In this document: positions 1 through 9,168 of the stretch, piece after piece
How positions within the stretch are numbered: the first letter of the stretch is position 1
How the letters are laid out: every line of letters starts with the position of its first letter
DNA from: Pseudomonadota bacterium
Lineage (GTDB): Bacteria; Pseudomonadota; Gammaproteobacteria; Acidiferrobacterales; UBA6901
Length of the DNA stretch: 40,696 bases
Assembly (NCBI GenBank): GCA_021790335.1
Contig: JAJYEE010000023.1
Coordinates: forward strand, 1 to 40,696
Direction: 5' to 3'
The notes under the pieces: model-generated
What the model was told of the DNA's origin: nothing
Seen by the model: the letters and a program-made list of their open reading frames with translations, nothing else
Database searches by the model: none
Translations under genes and position numbers: made by a program

Positions 1-239
1 TTGAACTTGGGGTTTTTCGAAGCAGGAATGGTGATGGTGTCGCCGGTACGCGGATTGCGTCCGGTGCGCTCTGCGCGGTTGCTCACCGAAAACGTTCCGA
101 ACCCGACGATCGTGACCTGATCCCCGCCCTTAAGGGCATTGGAGATCGAATCGAACACCGCGTCTACCGCCCTCGAGGCGGAAGCCTTGTTGAGATCCGT
201 GGTTTCGATGACTTTGTCGACAAGTTCGGCTTTATTCAT
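1..239 (-). CDS. hupB: DNA-binding protein HU (3' end cut by window)
   Basis: Nucleoid-associated histone-like protein that binds and bends DNA as a dimer. The visible 79 residues start MNKAELVDKV and contain the HU signature GFGTFSVSNRAERTGRNP, which forms the start of the DNA-gripping arm. Family members are about 90 residues, so roughly 11 are missing beyond the window edge. The ATG at 239 is preceded by a strong AGGGGGA ribosome binding site. It follows lon on the same strand, the usual gammaproteobacterial order clpX-lon-hupB, and the 314-bp gap suggests its own promoter. HU-beta is a likely match from position, but HU-alpha cannot be excluded by sequence alone. Confidence 0.95.
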   Translation of the reverse strand, partial: MNKAELVDKVIETTDLNKASASRAVDAVFDSISNALKGGDQVTIVGFGTFSVSNRAERTGRNPRTGDTITIPASKNPKF

Positions 240-553
240 TTTCCGTTCCCCCTAGATGAATGCGCTAGATGTAGTGGCACGAGGCGCAGCATCTCTGCTG
301 CCAGCGCATAAACCGCGACCCGCTGGAGCCATCAAATCTCCTCCACGCGTCCTCAACCAGCGAAATCACACCCGCGTCACGGGCGGATTCGCTGCGGTGG
401 TTCCCTGCTGCCGGCGGCACGACCACGCCACTAACGGGGCGTGCCCGCCCTTAATTTTCCGTGTGATTCACAATACCACATCAAAAACTGCCGCGCTATC
501 CTTCCACGCACATGACCACGGAGCCGGCCGCGCACCGGACCGACGGGCGGGGC
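240..553. other. lon-hupB intergenic region
   Basis: This 314-bp stretch between the lon stop and the HU start holds no gene I can support. It must carry the 5' region of hupB, but I see no convincing -35/-10 pair. On the plus strand there is a small GC hairpin (437-450, GGGCG/CGCCC with a 4-nt loop) followed by TTAATTTT. This looks like an intrinsic terminator, but no plus-strand gene reads into it. Confidence 0.5.
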
Positions 554-2983
554 TCAATGTGTGGTCACGACTTTGGTCACTTCAGACTTGTCGTCCACCG
601 CCTTTGACTGCTCGCCCGCTTCCGGCTCTTTGAGGGGCTCCGGCGGCCGTTCCAGCGCCGTTTCGAGCACCTGATCGATCCAGCGGTACGGACGGATATC
701 GAGACCTTCCCGGACATTCTTCGGGATATCGGCCAGATCCTTGCGGTTTTCCTCCGGGATCACCACGATCTTGATACCGCCCCGATGGGCAGCCAAGAGC
801 TTCTCCTTCAGTCCGCCGATCGGCAGCACTTCCCCCCGCAGCGTGATTTCTCCGGTCATGGCGACATCGGCGCGTACCGGGATACGGGTAAGCGCCGACA
901 CCATGGCGGTACACATCGCAATACCTGCGCTGGGTCCGTCCTTCGGCGTAGCGCCTTCCGGCACATGCACATGGAAATCGTGCTTCTGGTAGAAATCGAC
1001 GGGTATCCCGAGCGCGGCCGCACGACTGCGCACGACGCTCATCGCCGCCTGGATCGACTCCTGCATGACATCTCCGAGCTTGCCGGTGATAGTCAGCTTG
1101 CCCTTGCCTGGGACGATGATGCTTTCTATCGTCAGCAGCTCGCCCCCGACTTCGGTCCATGCCAGACCTGTGACCTGCCCGACCTGGTTCGTCTGTTCGG
1201 CCACGCCGTAGCGGTAACGCCGCACGCCCAGATACTTCTCCAGGTTCTTAGCGTTCACCATGATTTTCGTACTCTTCTTCCCCAGCAGCAGCTCCTTGGC
1301 CACCTTGCGGAAGATCTTCGATACCTCGCGCTCGAGACTGCGCACACCCGCCTCACGCGTGTAGTAGCGCACGATGTCCCGCACTGCGCTGTCCGAAATG
1401 GCAATCTCCGATTCCTTCAGGCCGTTGTTCTTGCGCTGCTTGGGAACCAGGTAACGGGTCGCAATATTGACCTTCTCGTCCTCCGTGTAGCCCGAAAGAC
1501 GGATCACTTCCATGCGGTCGAGCAGCGGCGCCGGAATGTTCAGGCTGTTCGCGGTTGCCACAAACATGACGTCAGAAAGATCGTAATCCACCTCAAGATA
1601 ATGATCGCTGAAGGTGTGGTTCTGTTCGGGGTCGAGAACTTCGAGCAGCGCCGAGGACGGATCGCCACGAAAATCCATCGACATCTTGTCCACCTCATCC
1701 AGCATGAACAGCGGGTTTCGCACCTTCACCTTGGCCAGGTTCTGGACGATCTTGCCCGGCAGCGACCCGATATAGGTCCTGCGGTGTCCGCGGATTTCGG
1801 CCTCGTCCCGCACGCCGCCAAGCGACATGCGCACGAACTTGCGGTTCGTCGCGCGCGCGAGCGACTGGCCGAGCGAGGTCTTGCCGACTCCCGGCGGACC
1901 CACCAGGCACAGGATCGGACCCTTGAGCTTGTTCACGCGCTGCTGCACCGCCAGATACTCGAGGATTCGTTCTTTAACTTTTTCCAGACCGTAATGATCG
2001 GCCTCGAGGATCTTCTCGGCGGCTGCCAGGTCCTTGCGGATCTTGGTGCGCTTCTTCCATGGCACGCTCAGCAGCCAATCGATGTAGTTGCGCACCACAG
2101 TGGCCTCCGCGGCCATCGGCGACATCATCTTCAGCTTGTTCAGCTCAGCCTGCGCCTTCTCGCGGGCCTCCTTAGGCATGCCCGCCTTCTCGATCTTTTG
2201 GGCAAGCTCCTCGGCCTCGTTCGGAGCCTCCTCGAGTTCCCCGAGCTCCTTTTGAATCGCCTTCATCTGCTCGTTCAGATAGTACTCACGCTGGCTCTTT
2301 TCCATCTGGCGCTTGACGCGCCCGCGGATGCGTTTCTCGACCTGCAGCAAGTCGATCTCCGTCTCCATGACGCCGAGAATGTGTTCCAGACGCTCGCGCA
2401 CCCCCTGCATCTCGAGGATCTGCTGCTTTTCCTCGATCTTCAGACTCAGGTGCGCGGCAATGGCATCCGCCAGGCGGCCCGGGTCGTCTATGCCTGCGAG
2501 CGACGTAAGCAGCTCGGGGGGAATTTTCATGTTGAGCTTCACATACTGGTCGAACTCGGCCAGCACCGAGCGCATAAGTGCTTCGCCCTCCTTGTCCTCG
2601 ACCGGCTCCGCGCCGAGCGTTATAACGTGCGCCGAAAAGTATTCCGCGGTCTCAACAAAACCCTGGAGCCTGGCGCGCTGCTCGCCCTCGACCAGCACCT
2701 TGACGGTGCCGTCCGGCAGCTTCAGCAACTGCAGGATGCTGGCAATGGTGCCTATCTCGTGGATCTGCTCCGGCGCCGGATCGTCGTCCGAGGCGCTTTT
2801 CTGGGCGATCAGCATGATCTGTTTGCCGGATTCCATCGCCTGTTCAAGAGCTTTGATGGACTTCTTGCGACCGACAAAAAGCGGGATGACCATATACGGA
2901 AAGACCACCACGTCCCGCAGGGGAAGTACCGGGAGTGTGATGACCGAACCGACAGCGGCCAGGGTTTTGTGCTCCTGCGTCAT
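554..2983 (-). CDS. lon: ATP-dependent Lon protease
   Basis: Cytosolic AAA+ serine protease that degrades misfolded and regulatory proteins. The 809 residues show the full LonA order: N-terminal substrate domain (about 15-210), coiled coil (about 220-290), AAA+ module with Walker A GPPGVGKT (362-369) and Walker [10 protein letters not shown], and a C-terminal peptidase domain. The catalytic dyad is Ser685 in KDGPSAG and Lys728 in GGLKEKLL, with the same 43-residue spacing as in E. coli. Length is close to the E. coli protein. The ATG start has a GAGG site about 10 bases upstream. It lies between clpX and hupB on the same strand, with a 235-bp gap after clpX holding a heat-shock-like promoter. 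The last residues are acidic and polar, as is common in this tail. Confidence 0.99.
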   Translation of the reverse strand: MTQEHKTLAAVGSVITLPVLPLRDVVVFPYMVIPLFVGRKKSIKALEQAMESGKQIMLIAQKSASDDDPAPEQIHEIGTIASILQLLKLPDGTVKVLVEGEQRARLQGFVETAEYFSAHVITLGAEPVEDKEGEALMRSVLAEFDQYVKLNMKIPPELLTSLAGIDDPGRLADAIAAHLSLKIEEKQQILEMQGVRERLEHILGVMETEIDLLQVEKRIRGRVKRQMEKSQREYYLNEQMKAIQKELGELEEAPNEAEELAQKIEKAGMPKEAREKAQAELNKLKMMSPMAAEATVVRNYIDWLLSVPWKKRTKIRKDLAAAEKILEADHYGLEKVKERILEYLAVQQRVNKLKGPILCLVGPPGVGKTSLGQSLARATNRKFVRMSLGGVRDEAEIRGHRRTYIGSLPGKIVQNLAKVKVRNPLFMLDEVDKMSMDFRGDPSSALLEVLDPEQNHTFSDHYLEVDYDLSDVMFVATANSLNIPAPLLDRMEVIRLSGYTEDEKVNIATRYLVPKQRKNNGLKESEIAISDSAVRDIVRYYTREAGVRSLEREVSKIFRKVAKELLLGKKSTKIMVNAKNLEKYLGVRRYRYGVAEQTNQVGQVTGLAWTEVGGELLTIESIIVPGKGKLTITGKLGDVMQESIQAAMSVVRSRAAALGIPVDFYQKHDFHVHVPEGATPKDGPSAGIAMCTAMVSALTRIPVRADVAMTGEITLRGEVLPIGGLKEKLLAAHRGGIKIVVIPEENRKDLADIPKNVREGLDIRPYRWIDQVLETALERPPEPLKEPEAGEQSKAVDDKSEVTKVVTTH

Positions 2984-3103
2984 AGACTAGATACCTCAGT
3001 TCTGGCGTTTCGGGCGTGCCGTCTAACATGGAAGACGACGCCGCCGGCTTCCCGACGTTCGCAGTCAGACTCGACGGTCCTCTCCGGCAACCGCATTAGG
3101 ATA

Positions 3104-3131
3104 GTCTGGGGACATTCACGGGCGATTTCAA
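3104..3131 (-). promoter_or_regulatory. Candidate heat-shock (sigma-32-like) promoter of lon
   Basis: Read on the minus strand, TTGAAA (3126-3131) is followed after 14 bases by CCCCAGAC (3104-3111). This resembles the sigma-32 pattern of CTTGAAA and CCCCATnT. With 17-bp spacing the same -35 could also serve a poor sigma-70 -10 (CAGACT). It lies about 120 bp upstream of lon, which is a heat-shock gene in E. coli. Inference from pattern only. Confidence 0.45.
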
Positions 3132-3218
3132 TAGTCGCCACCGGAGCGGCGAAAAGGCCACTGCAAAGACAGGGAGAAAATCGACGCCCCGGCAAACGGC
3201 GCCGGCAAACCGCAGCTC

Positions 3219-4520
3219 TCAGGTGCGGGTTGATGCGCGCTTGTGGCCCTGGTCCTCGTCATCGGCATAGATGACCAGCGGCTTAGAGCCTTCCTTGATT
3301 ACACCCTCTTCGACGACCACCTTCCGGACGTCATCGACCGACGGCAACTCGAACATCGTATCGAGCAGAGCTGCTTCCAGAATGGACCGCAGGCCGCGTG
3401 CTCCGGTCTTGCGTTCCATGGCGCGCCGGGCCACAGCGATGAGGGCGTCCGTCCGCACCTCGAGCTCGACACCTTCGAGCTTCAGGAGCTTCTGGTACTG
3501 CTTGATCAGCGCGTTCTTGGGCTCGGTCAGGATGCGGATAAGCGCCTGCTCGTCCAGCTCGTCCAGGATGGCTACGACCGGGAGACGCCCGACGAACTCC
3601 GGAATAAGGCCGTACTTGATCAGGTCCTCGGGCTCCACAGCACGCAATACATCTCCTGCCGCCCGGTTCTCCGCCTTGCTCTTGATGTCCGCTCCGAAGC
3701 CGATGCCGCCCTTCTCGGAGCGATCACGGATCACCCGTTCCAGCCCGGAAAATGCGCCGCCACAGATGAACAGGATGTTGCGCGTATCGACCTGCAGGAA
3801 TTCCTGCTGCGGATGTTTGCGCCCGCCCTGGGGCGGCACCGAGGCGATTGTTCCTTCGATCAGCTTCAGCAACGCCTGCTGCACGCCCTCACCCGACACA
3901 TCACGGGTGATCGACGGGTTATCGGACTTGCGCGAAATCTTGTCGATCTCGTCGATGTATACGATTCCCTTCTGCGCCTTTTCGACGTCGTAATCGCACT
4001 TCTGCAGCAGCTTCTGGATGATGTTCTCGACGTCCTCACCCACGTAACCGGCTTCGGTCAGAGTGGTCGCATCGGCGATCGTAAACGGCACGTTCAACAG
4101 GCGCGCCAGGGTCTCGGCCAGCAGCGTCTTGCCCGACCCGGTCGGGCCGATCATCAGGATATTGCTCTTGGAGAGCTCGACATCCCCGATATTGCCTTCG
4201 TGCTCAATGCGCTTGTAGTGGTTGTAGACCGCCACCGACAGCACCTTCTTGGCGTTGGGCTGCCCGATCACGTATTCGTCGAGAATCTGGCAAATCTCTT
4301 TCGGAGTGGGAAATTTGTTCTTCGCGGCCGCAGTGCTTGACTCTTCCTGAACTTCCTCGCGGATGATGTCGTTGCACAATTCGACGCATTCGTCGCAAAC
4401 GAATACGGACGGTCCGGCAATGAGCTTTCGCACCTCGTGCTGGCTTTTGCCGCAGAACGAGCAGTACAAGAGCTTTTCGCCCTTCCCGTTACCCCGGTCA
4501 TTGTGGTTGTCGTCAGCCAT
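3219..4520 (-). CDS. clpX: ClpX, ATP-binding unfoldase subunit of ClpXP
   Basis: Hexameric AAA+ unfoldase that recognises tagged substrates and feeds them to ClpP. The 433 residues contain an N-terminal C4 zinc finger (CSFCGKSQ and CDECVELC), Walker A GPTGSGKT, Walker [10 protein letters not shown], and the sequence GIGFGADI that includes the IGF loop docking onto ClpP. The length is typical (E. coli 424). The start has a GAGG site 6 bases upstream. It is separated from clpP by 114 bp, so a private promoter is possible, but the tig-clpP-clpX-lon arrangement is standard. No missing catalytic element was seen. Confidence 0.99.
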   Translation of the reverse strand: MADDNHNDRGNGKGEKLLYCSFCGKSQHEVRKLIAGPSVFVCDECVELCNDIIREEVQEESSTAAAKNKFPTPKEICQILDEYVIGQPNAKKVLSVAVYNHYKRIEHEGNIGDVELSKSNILMIGPTGSGKTLLAETLARLLNVPFTIADATTLTEAGYVGEDVENIIQKLLQKCDYDVEKAQKGIVYIDEIDKISRKSDNPSITRDVSGEGVQQALLKLIEGTIASVPPQGGRKHPQQEFLQVDTRNILFICGGAFSGLERVIRDRSEKGGIGFGADIKSKAENRAAGDVLRAVEPEDLIKYGLIPEFVGRLPVVAILDELDEQALIRILTEPKNALIKQYQKLLKLEGVELEVRTDALIAVARRAMERKTGARGLRSILEAALLDTMFELPSVDDVRKVVVEEGVIKEGSKPLVIYADDEDQGHKRASTRT

Positions 4521-4634
4521 TTCAGCCTCGCTCTAACCTTGCCTTGCAGGACTACCTACAAACAAAAATGCCTGCTTACGCCGCCAATTGCAAGTCTCGC
4601 CGCCCTTCATAATCTTTCATATAGCATAACTCGT

Positions 4635-5270
4635 TCAGCTGCGCTTTTCGATCATGGAATCGACCAGACCGTAGGCCACGGCCTCCACGCCGTCCATGAA
4701 GTTGTCGCGTTCCGTATCCTGCTCAATCTTCTGGAAATTTTGTCCCGTATGCCGGGCCAGGATAGAGTTAAGGCGCTCGCGCACGCGCAGGATCTCGCGG
4801 GCATGGATGTCGATGTCGGTGGCCTGGCCCTGGAAACCGCCCAACGGCTGGTGAATCATCATGCGCGCATGCGGCAGGCAGTACCGCTTACCCTTTGCGC
4901 CGCCTGCCAGCAGCAGCGCACCCATGCTGGCCGCCTGGCCGATGCAGACCGTACTGACATCGGGCTTGATGAACTGCATCGTATCGTAGATGGCCAGCCC
5001 GGCATTGACCGCCCCACCCGGGGAATTTATGTAAAGGTTGATGTCCTTGTCGGGGTTCTCTGACTCCAGAAAAAGCAGCTGCGCCACCACCAGGTTCGCC
5101 ATATGGTCCTCGATCGGTCCGACGAGAAACACGAGGCGCTCCTTGAGCATGCGCGAATAGATGTCGTACGCACGCTCGCCACGACCGGTAGACTCGATCA
5201 CCATCGGCACCAGACCCAGTCCGCGAGTTTCCAGTGCGCCCGGGTTATGGTTGAAATCATTCATGCTCAT
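4635..5270 (-). CDS. clpP: ClpP, proteolytic subunit of ClpXP/ClpAP
   Basis: Serine peptidase that forms a double heptameric ring and degrades chains delivered by ClpX. The catalytic triad is visible: Ser115 (GQAASMG), His140 (ARMMIHQP) and Asp189 (DTERDN), with the same spacing as in E. coli. I chose the ATG at 5270 (211 residues) because GGAGG lies five bases upstream. An in-frame TTG at 5288 would add six residues but has no good site. The protein has the usual short N-terminal propeptide region ahead of LVPMVIE. It lies 22 bp after the trigger factor stop, consistent with one transcript. Confidence 0.98.
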   Translation of the reverse strand: MSMNDFNHNPGALETRGLGLVPMVIESTGRGERAYDIYSRMLKERLVFLVGPIEDHMANLVVAQLLFLESENPDKDINLYINSPGGAVNAGLAIYDTMQFIKPDVSTVCIGQAASMGALLLAGGAKGKRYCLPHARMMIHQPLGGFQGQATDIDIHAREILRVRERLNSILARHTGQNFQKIEQDTERDNFMDGVEAVAYGLVDSMIEKRS

Positions 5271-5292
5271 GCCTGCCTCCACTTCCAAAAAT

Positions 5293-6618
5293 CTATCCGC
5301 CCTCGCGCCGCCCGGCGCTCGTGCGCTCGACCAGTTCGTCGAAAGACACAGCGCTGTCGGCGACGTCGGCCGTTTCCAGCAGGACAGTAACGACCTGCTC
5401 CTCCAGAACCAAGGACTCGATCTGCGAAAGACGGCCCGGTTCGGCGTAATGCCAGTCGATGAACTGCTGCGGCGACTCGTAGCCGCCCGCCAAGTGCTCG
5501 ACGCGTGCCCGGACCTGGGACGGATCAGCCACGAGTCCGCGCGACTTGACGATTTCCGCGAGAATAAGGCCCAGTGCTACCCGGCGTCGCGCCTCATCCG
5601 CATAGCCCGAACGGTCCTGCGGCGCCCGGGACCGGGCGATGCCTTGCGCCTCGAGATTATCCGCCGCAAGCGCCATCAGCCGGTCGATTTCGGCTTCGTG
5701 CAGGGCAATCGGCACCTCGAGGTCGTTCTGTTGCAGCAATAAATCGAACACCTGGTCACGAATCCTGACCCGCACCTGGTCGCGCAACTCGCGTTCCAGG
5801 TTGGCCCGCACCTCTGCCCGCAGGGTGTCGACATTGCCGTCCTGAATCCCGAATTCGCGCGCAAACGCGGCATCGATTTCGGGCAGCACAGGCTCCTCCA
5901 CGTCCTTGACCTGCACCTTGAATTCGACATCCCGTCCGGCAAGCGCGGAGTCACGATAATCCGCGGGAAACCGTACCGGTACGCTACGGGTTTCGCCAGG
6001 CACGGCGCCCACGAGGCTCTCCTCGAAACTGCCCACCAAGCTCCCGCTTCCCAGGACCAGCGCGAAACCGCTGGCGCGCCCGCCCTCGAACGGCTTGCCG
6101 TCGATCTGTCCCTCGAAATCGATCACCAGACGGTCGCCGTTTCGGGCGGCGCGCGGCACGGCGGTCCAGGTCACGCGCTGCTTACGCAATGATTCCAGCG
6201 TGCGGCCGACGTCCTCCTCGGTGATGCTGCCCACCGGGCGCTCGATCCGGCAACCTGCGATGTCCAGCTTGCGCACATCGGGGTAAACCTCGAACACCAC
6301 CGTGTACTGCAGGTCCCGGCCGCGTTCGATCGAGCGCGACTCCACCCTCGGTCCACCGGCCGGCTTCAAACCCTGCCCGACAACCGCCTCGTAGAAGCTC
6401 GATTGAATGAGGTCGCCGGCGACCTCCTCGACAACCTTGCCCGCATAATGCGCCTCCACGAGCTTCATGGGCGCTTTTCCGGGACGAAACCCCGGGAAGC
6501 GGGATGTACGCGAAAGACGCTGCAGGCGGGCAGACACCTCGCTCTCGAGTCGCTCCGCAGGGAGCGCGACAGTCATCCTCCGACTCAACCCGCCGGTGGC
6601 TTCAACAGATACTTGCAT
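5293..6618 (-). CDS. tig: Trigger factor, ribosome-associated chaperone
   Basis: Chaperone and peptidyl-prolyl isomerase that docks at the ribosomal exit tunnel and shields nascent chains. The 441 residues show the ribosome-binding signature GFRPGKAP near residue 45 and a central FKBP-type domain (about 150-240, starting [12 protein letters not shown] and ending before VKDVEEP). A helical C-terminal chaperone domain follows. The start is the ATG at 6618. An in-frame TTG just before it is unlikely because an AGGG site is spaced for the ATG. A good sigma-70 promoter lies about 65 bp upstream. It is the first protein gene of the tig-clpP-clpX-lon-HU block and sits behind the tRNA cluster. Confidence 0.98.
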   Translation of the reverse strand: MQVSVEATGGLSRRMTVALPAERLESEVSARLQRLSRTSRFPGFRPGKAPMKLVEAHYAGKVVEEVAGDLIQSSFYEAVVGQGLKPAGGPRVESRSIERGRDLQYTVVFEVYPDVRKLDIAGCRIERPVGSITEEDVGRTLESLRKQRVTWTAVPRAARNGDRLVIDFEGQIDGKPFEGGRASGFALVLGSGSLVGSFEESLVGAVPGETRSVPVRFPADYRDSALAGRDVEFKVQVKDVEEPVLPEIDAAFAREFGIQDGNVDTLRAEVRANLERELRDQVRVRIRDQVFDLLLQQNDLEVPIALHEAEIDRLMALAADNLEAQGIARSRAPQDRSGYADEARRRVALGLILAEIVKSRGLVADPSQVRARVEHLAGGYESPQQFIDWHYAEPGRLSQIESLVLEEQVVTVLLETADVADSAVSFDELVERTSAGRREGG

Positions 6619-6682
6619 CAAGAAACCCTATTCAGGAAAGATAATTTGACCGGCCATCGTCGCACCAGACCGTGATCAGCGC

Positions 6683-6711
6683 ATCATACCGTGTAGCTGG
6701 CGGGAGGCCAA
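6683..6711 (-). promoter_or_regulatory. Candidate sigma-70 promoter of tig
   Basis: On the minus strand TTGGCC (6706-6711) and TATGAT (6683-6688) are separated by exactly 17 bp. The -10 matches 5 of 6 consensus bases and the -35 matches 4 of 6. It sits between tRNA-Leu and tig, predicting a leader of about 58 nt. Confidence 0.6.
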
Positions 6712-6731
6712 GGACGGCGGGCGGAAGGGAA

Positions 6732-6816
6732 TGGTGCGAATGGGGAGACTCGAACTCCCACGGGTTACCCCACTGGAACCTAAATCCAGCGCGTCTACCA
6801 GTTCCGCCACATTCGC
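6732..6816 (-). tRNA. tRNA-Leu (anticodon UAG)
   Basis: An 85-nt class II tRNA with a long variable arm. The acceptor stem pairs GCGAATG with CATTCGC, the anticodon loop is TTTAGGT, and the T-loop reads GTTCGAGTC. The 3' CCA is encoded. It is the last member of the cluster in the direction of transcription and lies just upstream of tig. Confidence 0.97.
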
Positions 6817-6929
6817 AAGCCGGAACATGCCGACTGTTTCCGTGCCGCCCTTTCGCTCAGGTTTTCGAGCCCTGCGGGGCCGGCGGGTGGAAGAAAGGCT
6901 CGGTGTCCGCAACACCGAGCCTGGCGGGA

Positions 6930-7005
6930 TGGTGGGCCGTGTAGGACTTGAACCTACGACCTAGAGATTAAGAGTCTCCAGCTCTACCAACTGAGCTAAC
7001 GGCCC
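6930..7005 (-). tRNA. tRNA-Lys (anticodon CUU)
   Basis: A 76-nt tRNA. The acceptor stem pairs GGGCCGT with ACGGCCC, the anticodon stem GGAGA/TCTCT encloses loop CTCTTAA, giving anticodon CTT, and the T-loop reads GGTTCAAGTCC. CCA is encoded. The wobble C restricts reading mainly to AAG, which suits a high-GC genome. Confidence 0.96.
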
Positions 7006-7030
7006 GCAAACTACCTTACACAGGTGAAAC

Positions 7031-7108
7031 TGGGGTGAGCGATGGGATTCGAACCCACGACAACCGGAATCACAATCCGGGACTCTGACCAGCTGAGCTA
7101 CGCTCACC
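7031..7108 (-). tRNA. tRNA-His (anticodon GUG)
   Basis: The anticodon arm CCGGA-TTGTGAT-TCCGG gives anticodon GTG. The acceptor stem begins with the extra 5' G (position -1) opposite C73 that marks tRNA-His. CCA is encoded. It is the middle member of the five-gene cluster. Confidence 0.96.
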
Positions 7109-7194
7109 GTAAACCTTTGGTCGAAAAGGGGGATCCCGGAACCCACCCGCCCCTTTGTCACGCGCCTTCCCAACCGTTCCAGCCAGATTCGGAA

Positions 7195-7271
7195 TGGCGC
7201 GCCCGACAGGAATCGAACCTGTAACCCCCAGCTTAGAAGGCTGGTGCTCTATCCGGTTGAGCTACGGGCGC
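7195..7271 (-). tRNA. tRNA-Arg (anticodon UCU)
   Basis: A 77-nt tRNA with acceptor stem GCGCCCG/CGGGCGC, anticodon stem CCAGC/GCTGG and loop CTTCTAA, giving anticodon TCT (reads AGA/AGG). T-loop GGTTCGATTCC. CCA is encoded. Confidence 0.96.
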
Positions 7272-7355
7272 GTGCTCGGTCCAGAGCAACGGGCGTCGGC
7301 TCAACCCTCACAATCCCGCGGCCCCTGTCGGTCAATAACTTTAAAAAAGAAAATT

Positions 7356-7432
<77 letters not shown>

Positions 7433-7654
7433 ACGACCACGTTCAGCTCGGAAAGCATCGCGCGACCCCACAGCACCCGGGCCGGCCCTCGGCGCAGGCC
7501 CCGTAACTCTAGCCTCAACGGCAAGACCGGTGCCGCGCAAGGGCGCAAAATATACGCGCTGGCTCCACCACGGTCAATGGCAAGACGTGCCGCCGCGACG
7601 CGGCGAACCTCGCCGGCATCTGCCGCCGACCTCAGAGGAGGAGCGCTCCGATAC

Positions 7655-7705
7655 TTGGCGACCCGCCGGGGGTCGTGCGATGATGCGCCCCTTTCCCAGG
7701 GGCGC
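7655..7705 (+). promoter_or_regulatory. Candidate folD promoter with adjoining inverted repeat
   Basis: TTGGCG (7655-7660) and GATGAT (7679-7684) are separated by 18 bp, a weak sigma-70 match. Directly behind the -10 is a perfect 8-bp inverted repeat, GCGCCCCT (7685-7692) and AGGGGCGC (7698-7705), only 15 bases before the folD start. If transcription begins near 7691 the repeat acts as DNA (operator-like). If it begins further upstream it would form a hairpin close to the ribosome binding site. Confidence 0.35.
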
Positions 7706-7720
7706 GGGGTCCGGCTCAAA

Positions 7721-8590
7721 ATGAGCGCAAATATTATCGACGGAAAGGCAATCGCCGCCTCGCTCCAGGCCGAAGTCACCCGGCGGGTCGCACAACGCAC
7801 CGCGGACGGCGGGCGCGCACCGGGTCTGGCCGTGATCATGGTCGGGGAAGATCCGGCATCGCAGGTCTACGTGCGCAGCAAGCGCAAGGCCTGCGCCGAC
7901 GCCGGCATCCTGTCTTTTTCCCATAACCTGCCCGCGTCCACGTCGCAAACAAGCCTGCTGGAACTCATCGACCGCCTCAATGGCGACGCTCGGGTGGACG
8001 GAATCCTGGTGCAGCTGCCACTACCCGCCCACATCGACCCGGAAACGGTGATCGAGCGCATCCTGCCCGGCAAGGATGTCGACGGCTTTCATCCGTATAA
8101 CGTCGGAAGACTGGCGCTACGGATGCCGGCGCTGCGTCCGTGCACCCCGCGCGGGGTGATGACCCTTCTGGAACACACGGGTGTTCCTGTCCGAGGGCAG
8201 CATGCGGTTGTCGTCGGAGCATCCAATCACGTCGGGCGCCCCATGGCCCTGGAACTGCTGCTCGCCGGCTGCACGGTCACCATCTGTCACCGTTTTACCC
8301 GCAATTTGCCTGAGCAGGTCACGAGCGCTGACATTCTGGTGGTGGCAGTAGGCAAGCCACACCTTATTAAGGGCGGGTGGGTGAAGTCGGGTGGTGTGGT
8401 CATCGATGTCGGTATCAACCGCAAAGCCGATGGCACCCTGGTAGGCGACGTGGAGTTTGAAACTGCACGCAAAAAGGCAGGATGGATCACCCCGGTCCCC
8501 GGTGGAGTGGGGCCAATGACGGTTGCCACCCTGTTACTGAATACACTGGAAGCCGCCGAACAACCACTCGGTCAGATCACAACCGCCTGA
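7721..8590 (+). CDS. folD: FolD, methylenetetrahydrofolate dehydrogenase/cyclohydrolase
   Basis: Bifunctional cytosolic enzyme that interconverts 5,10-methylene-, 5,10-methenyl- and 10-formyl-tetrahydrofolate using NADP. The 289 residues contain the active-site stretch YVRSKRKAC with the YxxxK motif, the [10 protein letters not shown] and PCTPRGVM segments, the nucleotide-binding loop GASNHVGRP and the C-terminal signature [16 protein letters not shown] chose the ATG at 7721, which gives the expected length. The reading frame is open further upstream, but that part would run through a tRNA gene. It is divergent from the tRNA cluster and supplies the one-carbon units used by thyA and metH in this window. 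Confidence 0.98.
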   Translation: MSANIIDGKAIAASLQAEVTRRVAQRTADGGRAPGLAVIMVGEDPASQVYVRSKRKACADAGILSFSHNLPASTSQTSLLELIDRLNGDARVDGILVQLPLPAHIDPETVIERILPGKDVDGFHPYNVGRLALRMPALRPCTPRGVMTLLEHTGVPVRGQHAVVVGASNHVGRPMALELLLAGCTVTICHRFTRNLPEQVTSADILVVAVGKPHLIKGGWVKSGGVVIDVGINRKADGTLVGDVEFETARKKAGWITPVPGGVGPMTVATLLLNTLEAAEQPLGQITTA

Positions 8591-8609
8591 GCTGTTGCGT
8601 CCGCTGCTG

Positions 8610-8630
8610 CCGAACCGCGCGGCGGTCCGG
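8610..8630. terminator. Hairpin at the folD / lipoprotein convergent junction
   Basis: Arms 8610-8618 and 8622-8630 pair at 8 of 9 positions around a 3-nt loop. It sits between two converging stop codons (8590 and 8666). No T-tract follows on either strand, so it is terminator-like rather than a textbook intrinsic terminator. Confidence 0.4.
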
Positions 8631-8665
8631 CGACTTCACAGTTCAATCGCTACGGCCTACTTCCT

Positions 8666-8890
8666 TTACTTGGAAGTGTCGGAGCCGTTGGCCGGAGCCG
8701 TGCCGTTGGCCGGTGCTGCACCATTGGTCGGAGCACTGGTGGCCGGGGCCGCACTGGTGGCCGGGCTAGGCATGGCAGCCGGGGCCTGGGTCGCCGGTGC
8801 AGCAGGGGCGGTAGCCGGAGCCTCGGGGGTCTTTTTCTGGCATGCGGCAACCGCCAATGCGATGGCAAACAAAACCAGCAGCTTTTTCAT
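8666..8890 (-). CDS. Small Ala/Pro-rich lipoprotein, function unknown
   Basis: A 74-residue predicted lipoprotein. The start at 8890 gives MKKLLVLFAIALAVAAC, a short lipoprotein signal with Cys17 as the expected lipidated residue. A GGGAG site lies nine bases upstream. The mature part is a low-complexity string of Ala, Pro, Thr and Asn with near-repeats of the type APANGTAPANG. This looks like a flexible periplasmic tether, and no enzyme domain is present. A possible -10 (TATAAT on the minus strand, 8973-8978) lies about 83 bp upstream without a clear -35. It is divergent from pgi. Short anonymous lipoproteins of this kind are common in gammaproteobacteria, and I cannot assign a role. Confidence 0.8.
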   Translation of the reverse strand: MKKLLVLFAIALAVAACQKKTPEAPATAPAAPATQAPAAMPSPATSAAPATSAPTNGAAPANGTAPANGSDTSK

Positions 8891-9065
8891 TTGTGAATTC
8901 TCCCAAGAAAATTTAGTCAAAATTTGGAAAGCGCAATGGTATATCAAGGTATTTGGCATGAAGCCGGCGCCGATTATACATGGATCACCCTTGCAGGCCA
9001 GCCACCGCAGCCAATTACGGTAGAAATATTTCGCGGTGGCATTCAACCGGTTGTCCTACGATTTG

Positions 9066-9074
9066 TGGTATAAT
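9066..9074 (+). promoter_or_regulatory. Extended -10 promoter upstream of pgi
   Basis: TGG directly followed by a perfect TATAAT (9069-9074) forms an extended -10 element. No good -35 exists at 16-18 bp, which is typical of extended -10 promoters. The leader to pgi would be about 88 nt. Confidence 0.55.
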
Positions 9075-9168
9075 CAATCATTTGCGCCGCGCAGCAACCT
9101 TCAGCCAATAGCTTGCCGCCTCGGGACAGGGCCAGGCACACTTCACCATCGGCAACAGGGATCCACCC

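Noticed and set aside
437-458. Intrinsic terminator on the plus strand
   Set aside because: Hairpin plus TTAATTTT looks right, but no plus-strand gene leads into it, and the T-run is on the wrong side for lon.
785-3274. Plus-strand open frame of 829 codons opposite lon
   Set aside because: It is the antisense shadow of a high-GC coding sequence. It has no recognisable domain and no ribosome binding site, and lon on the other strand is certain.
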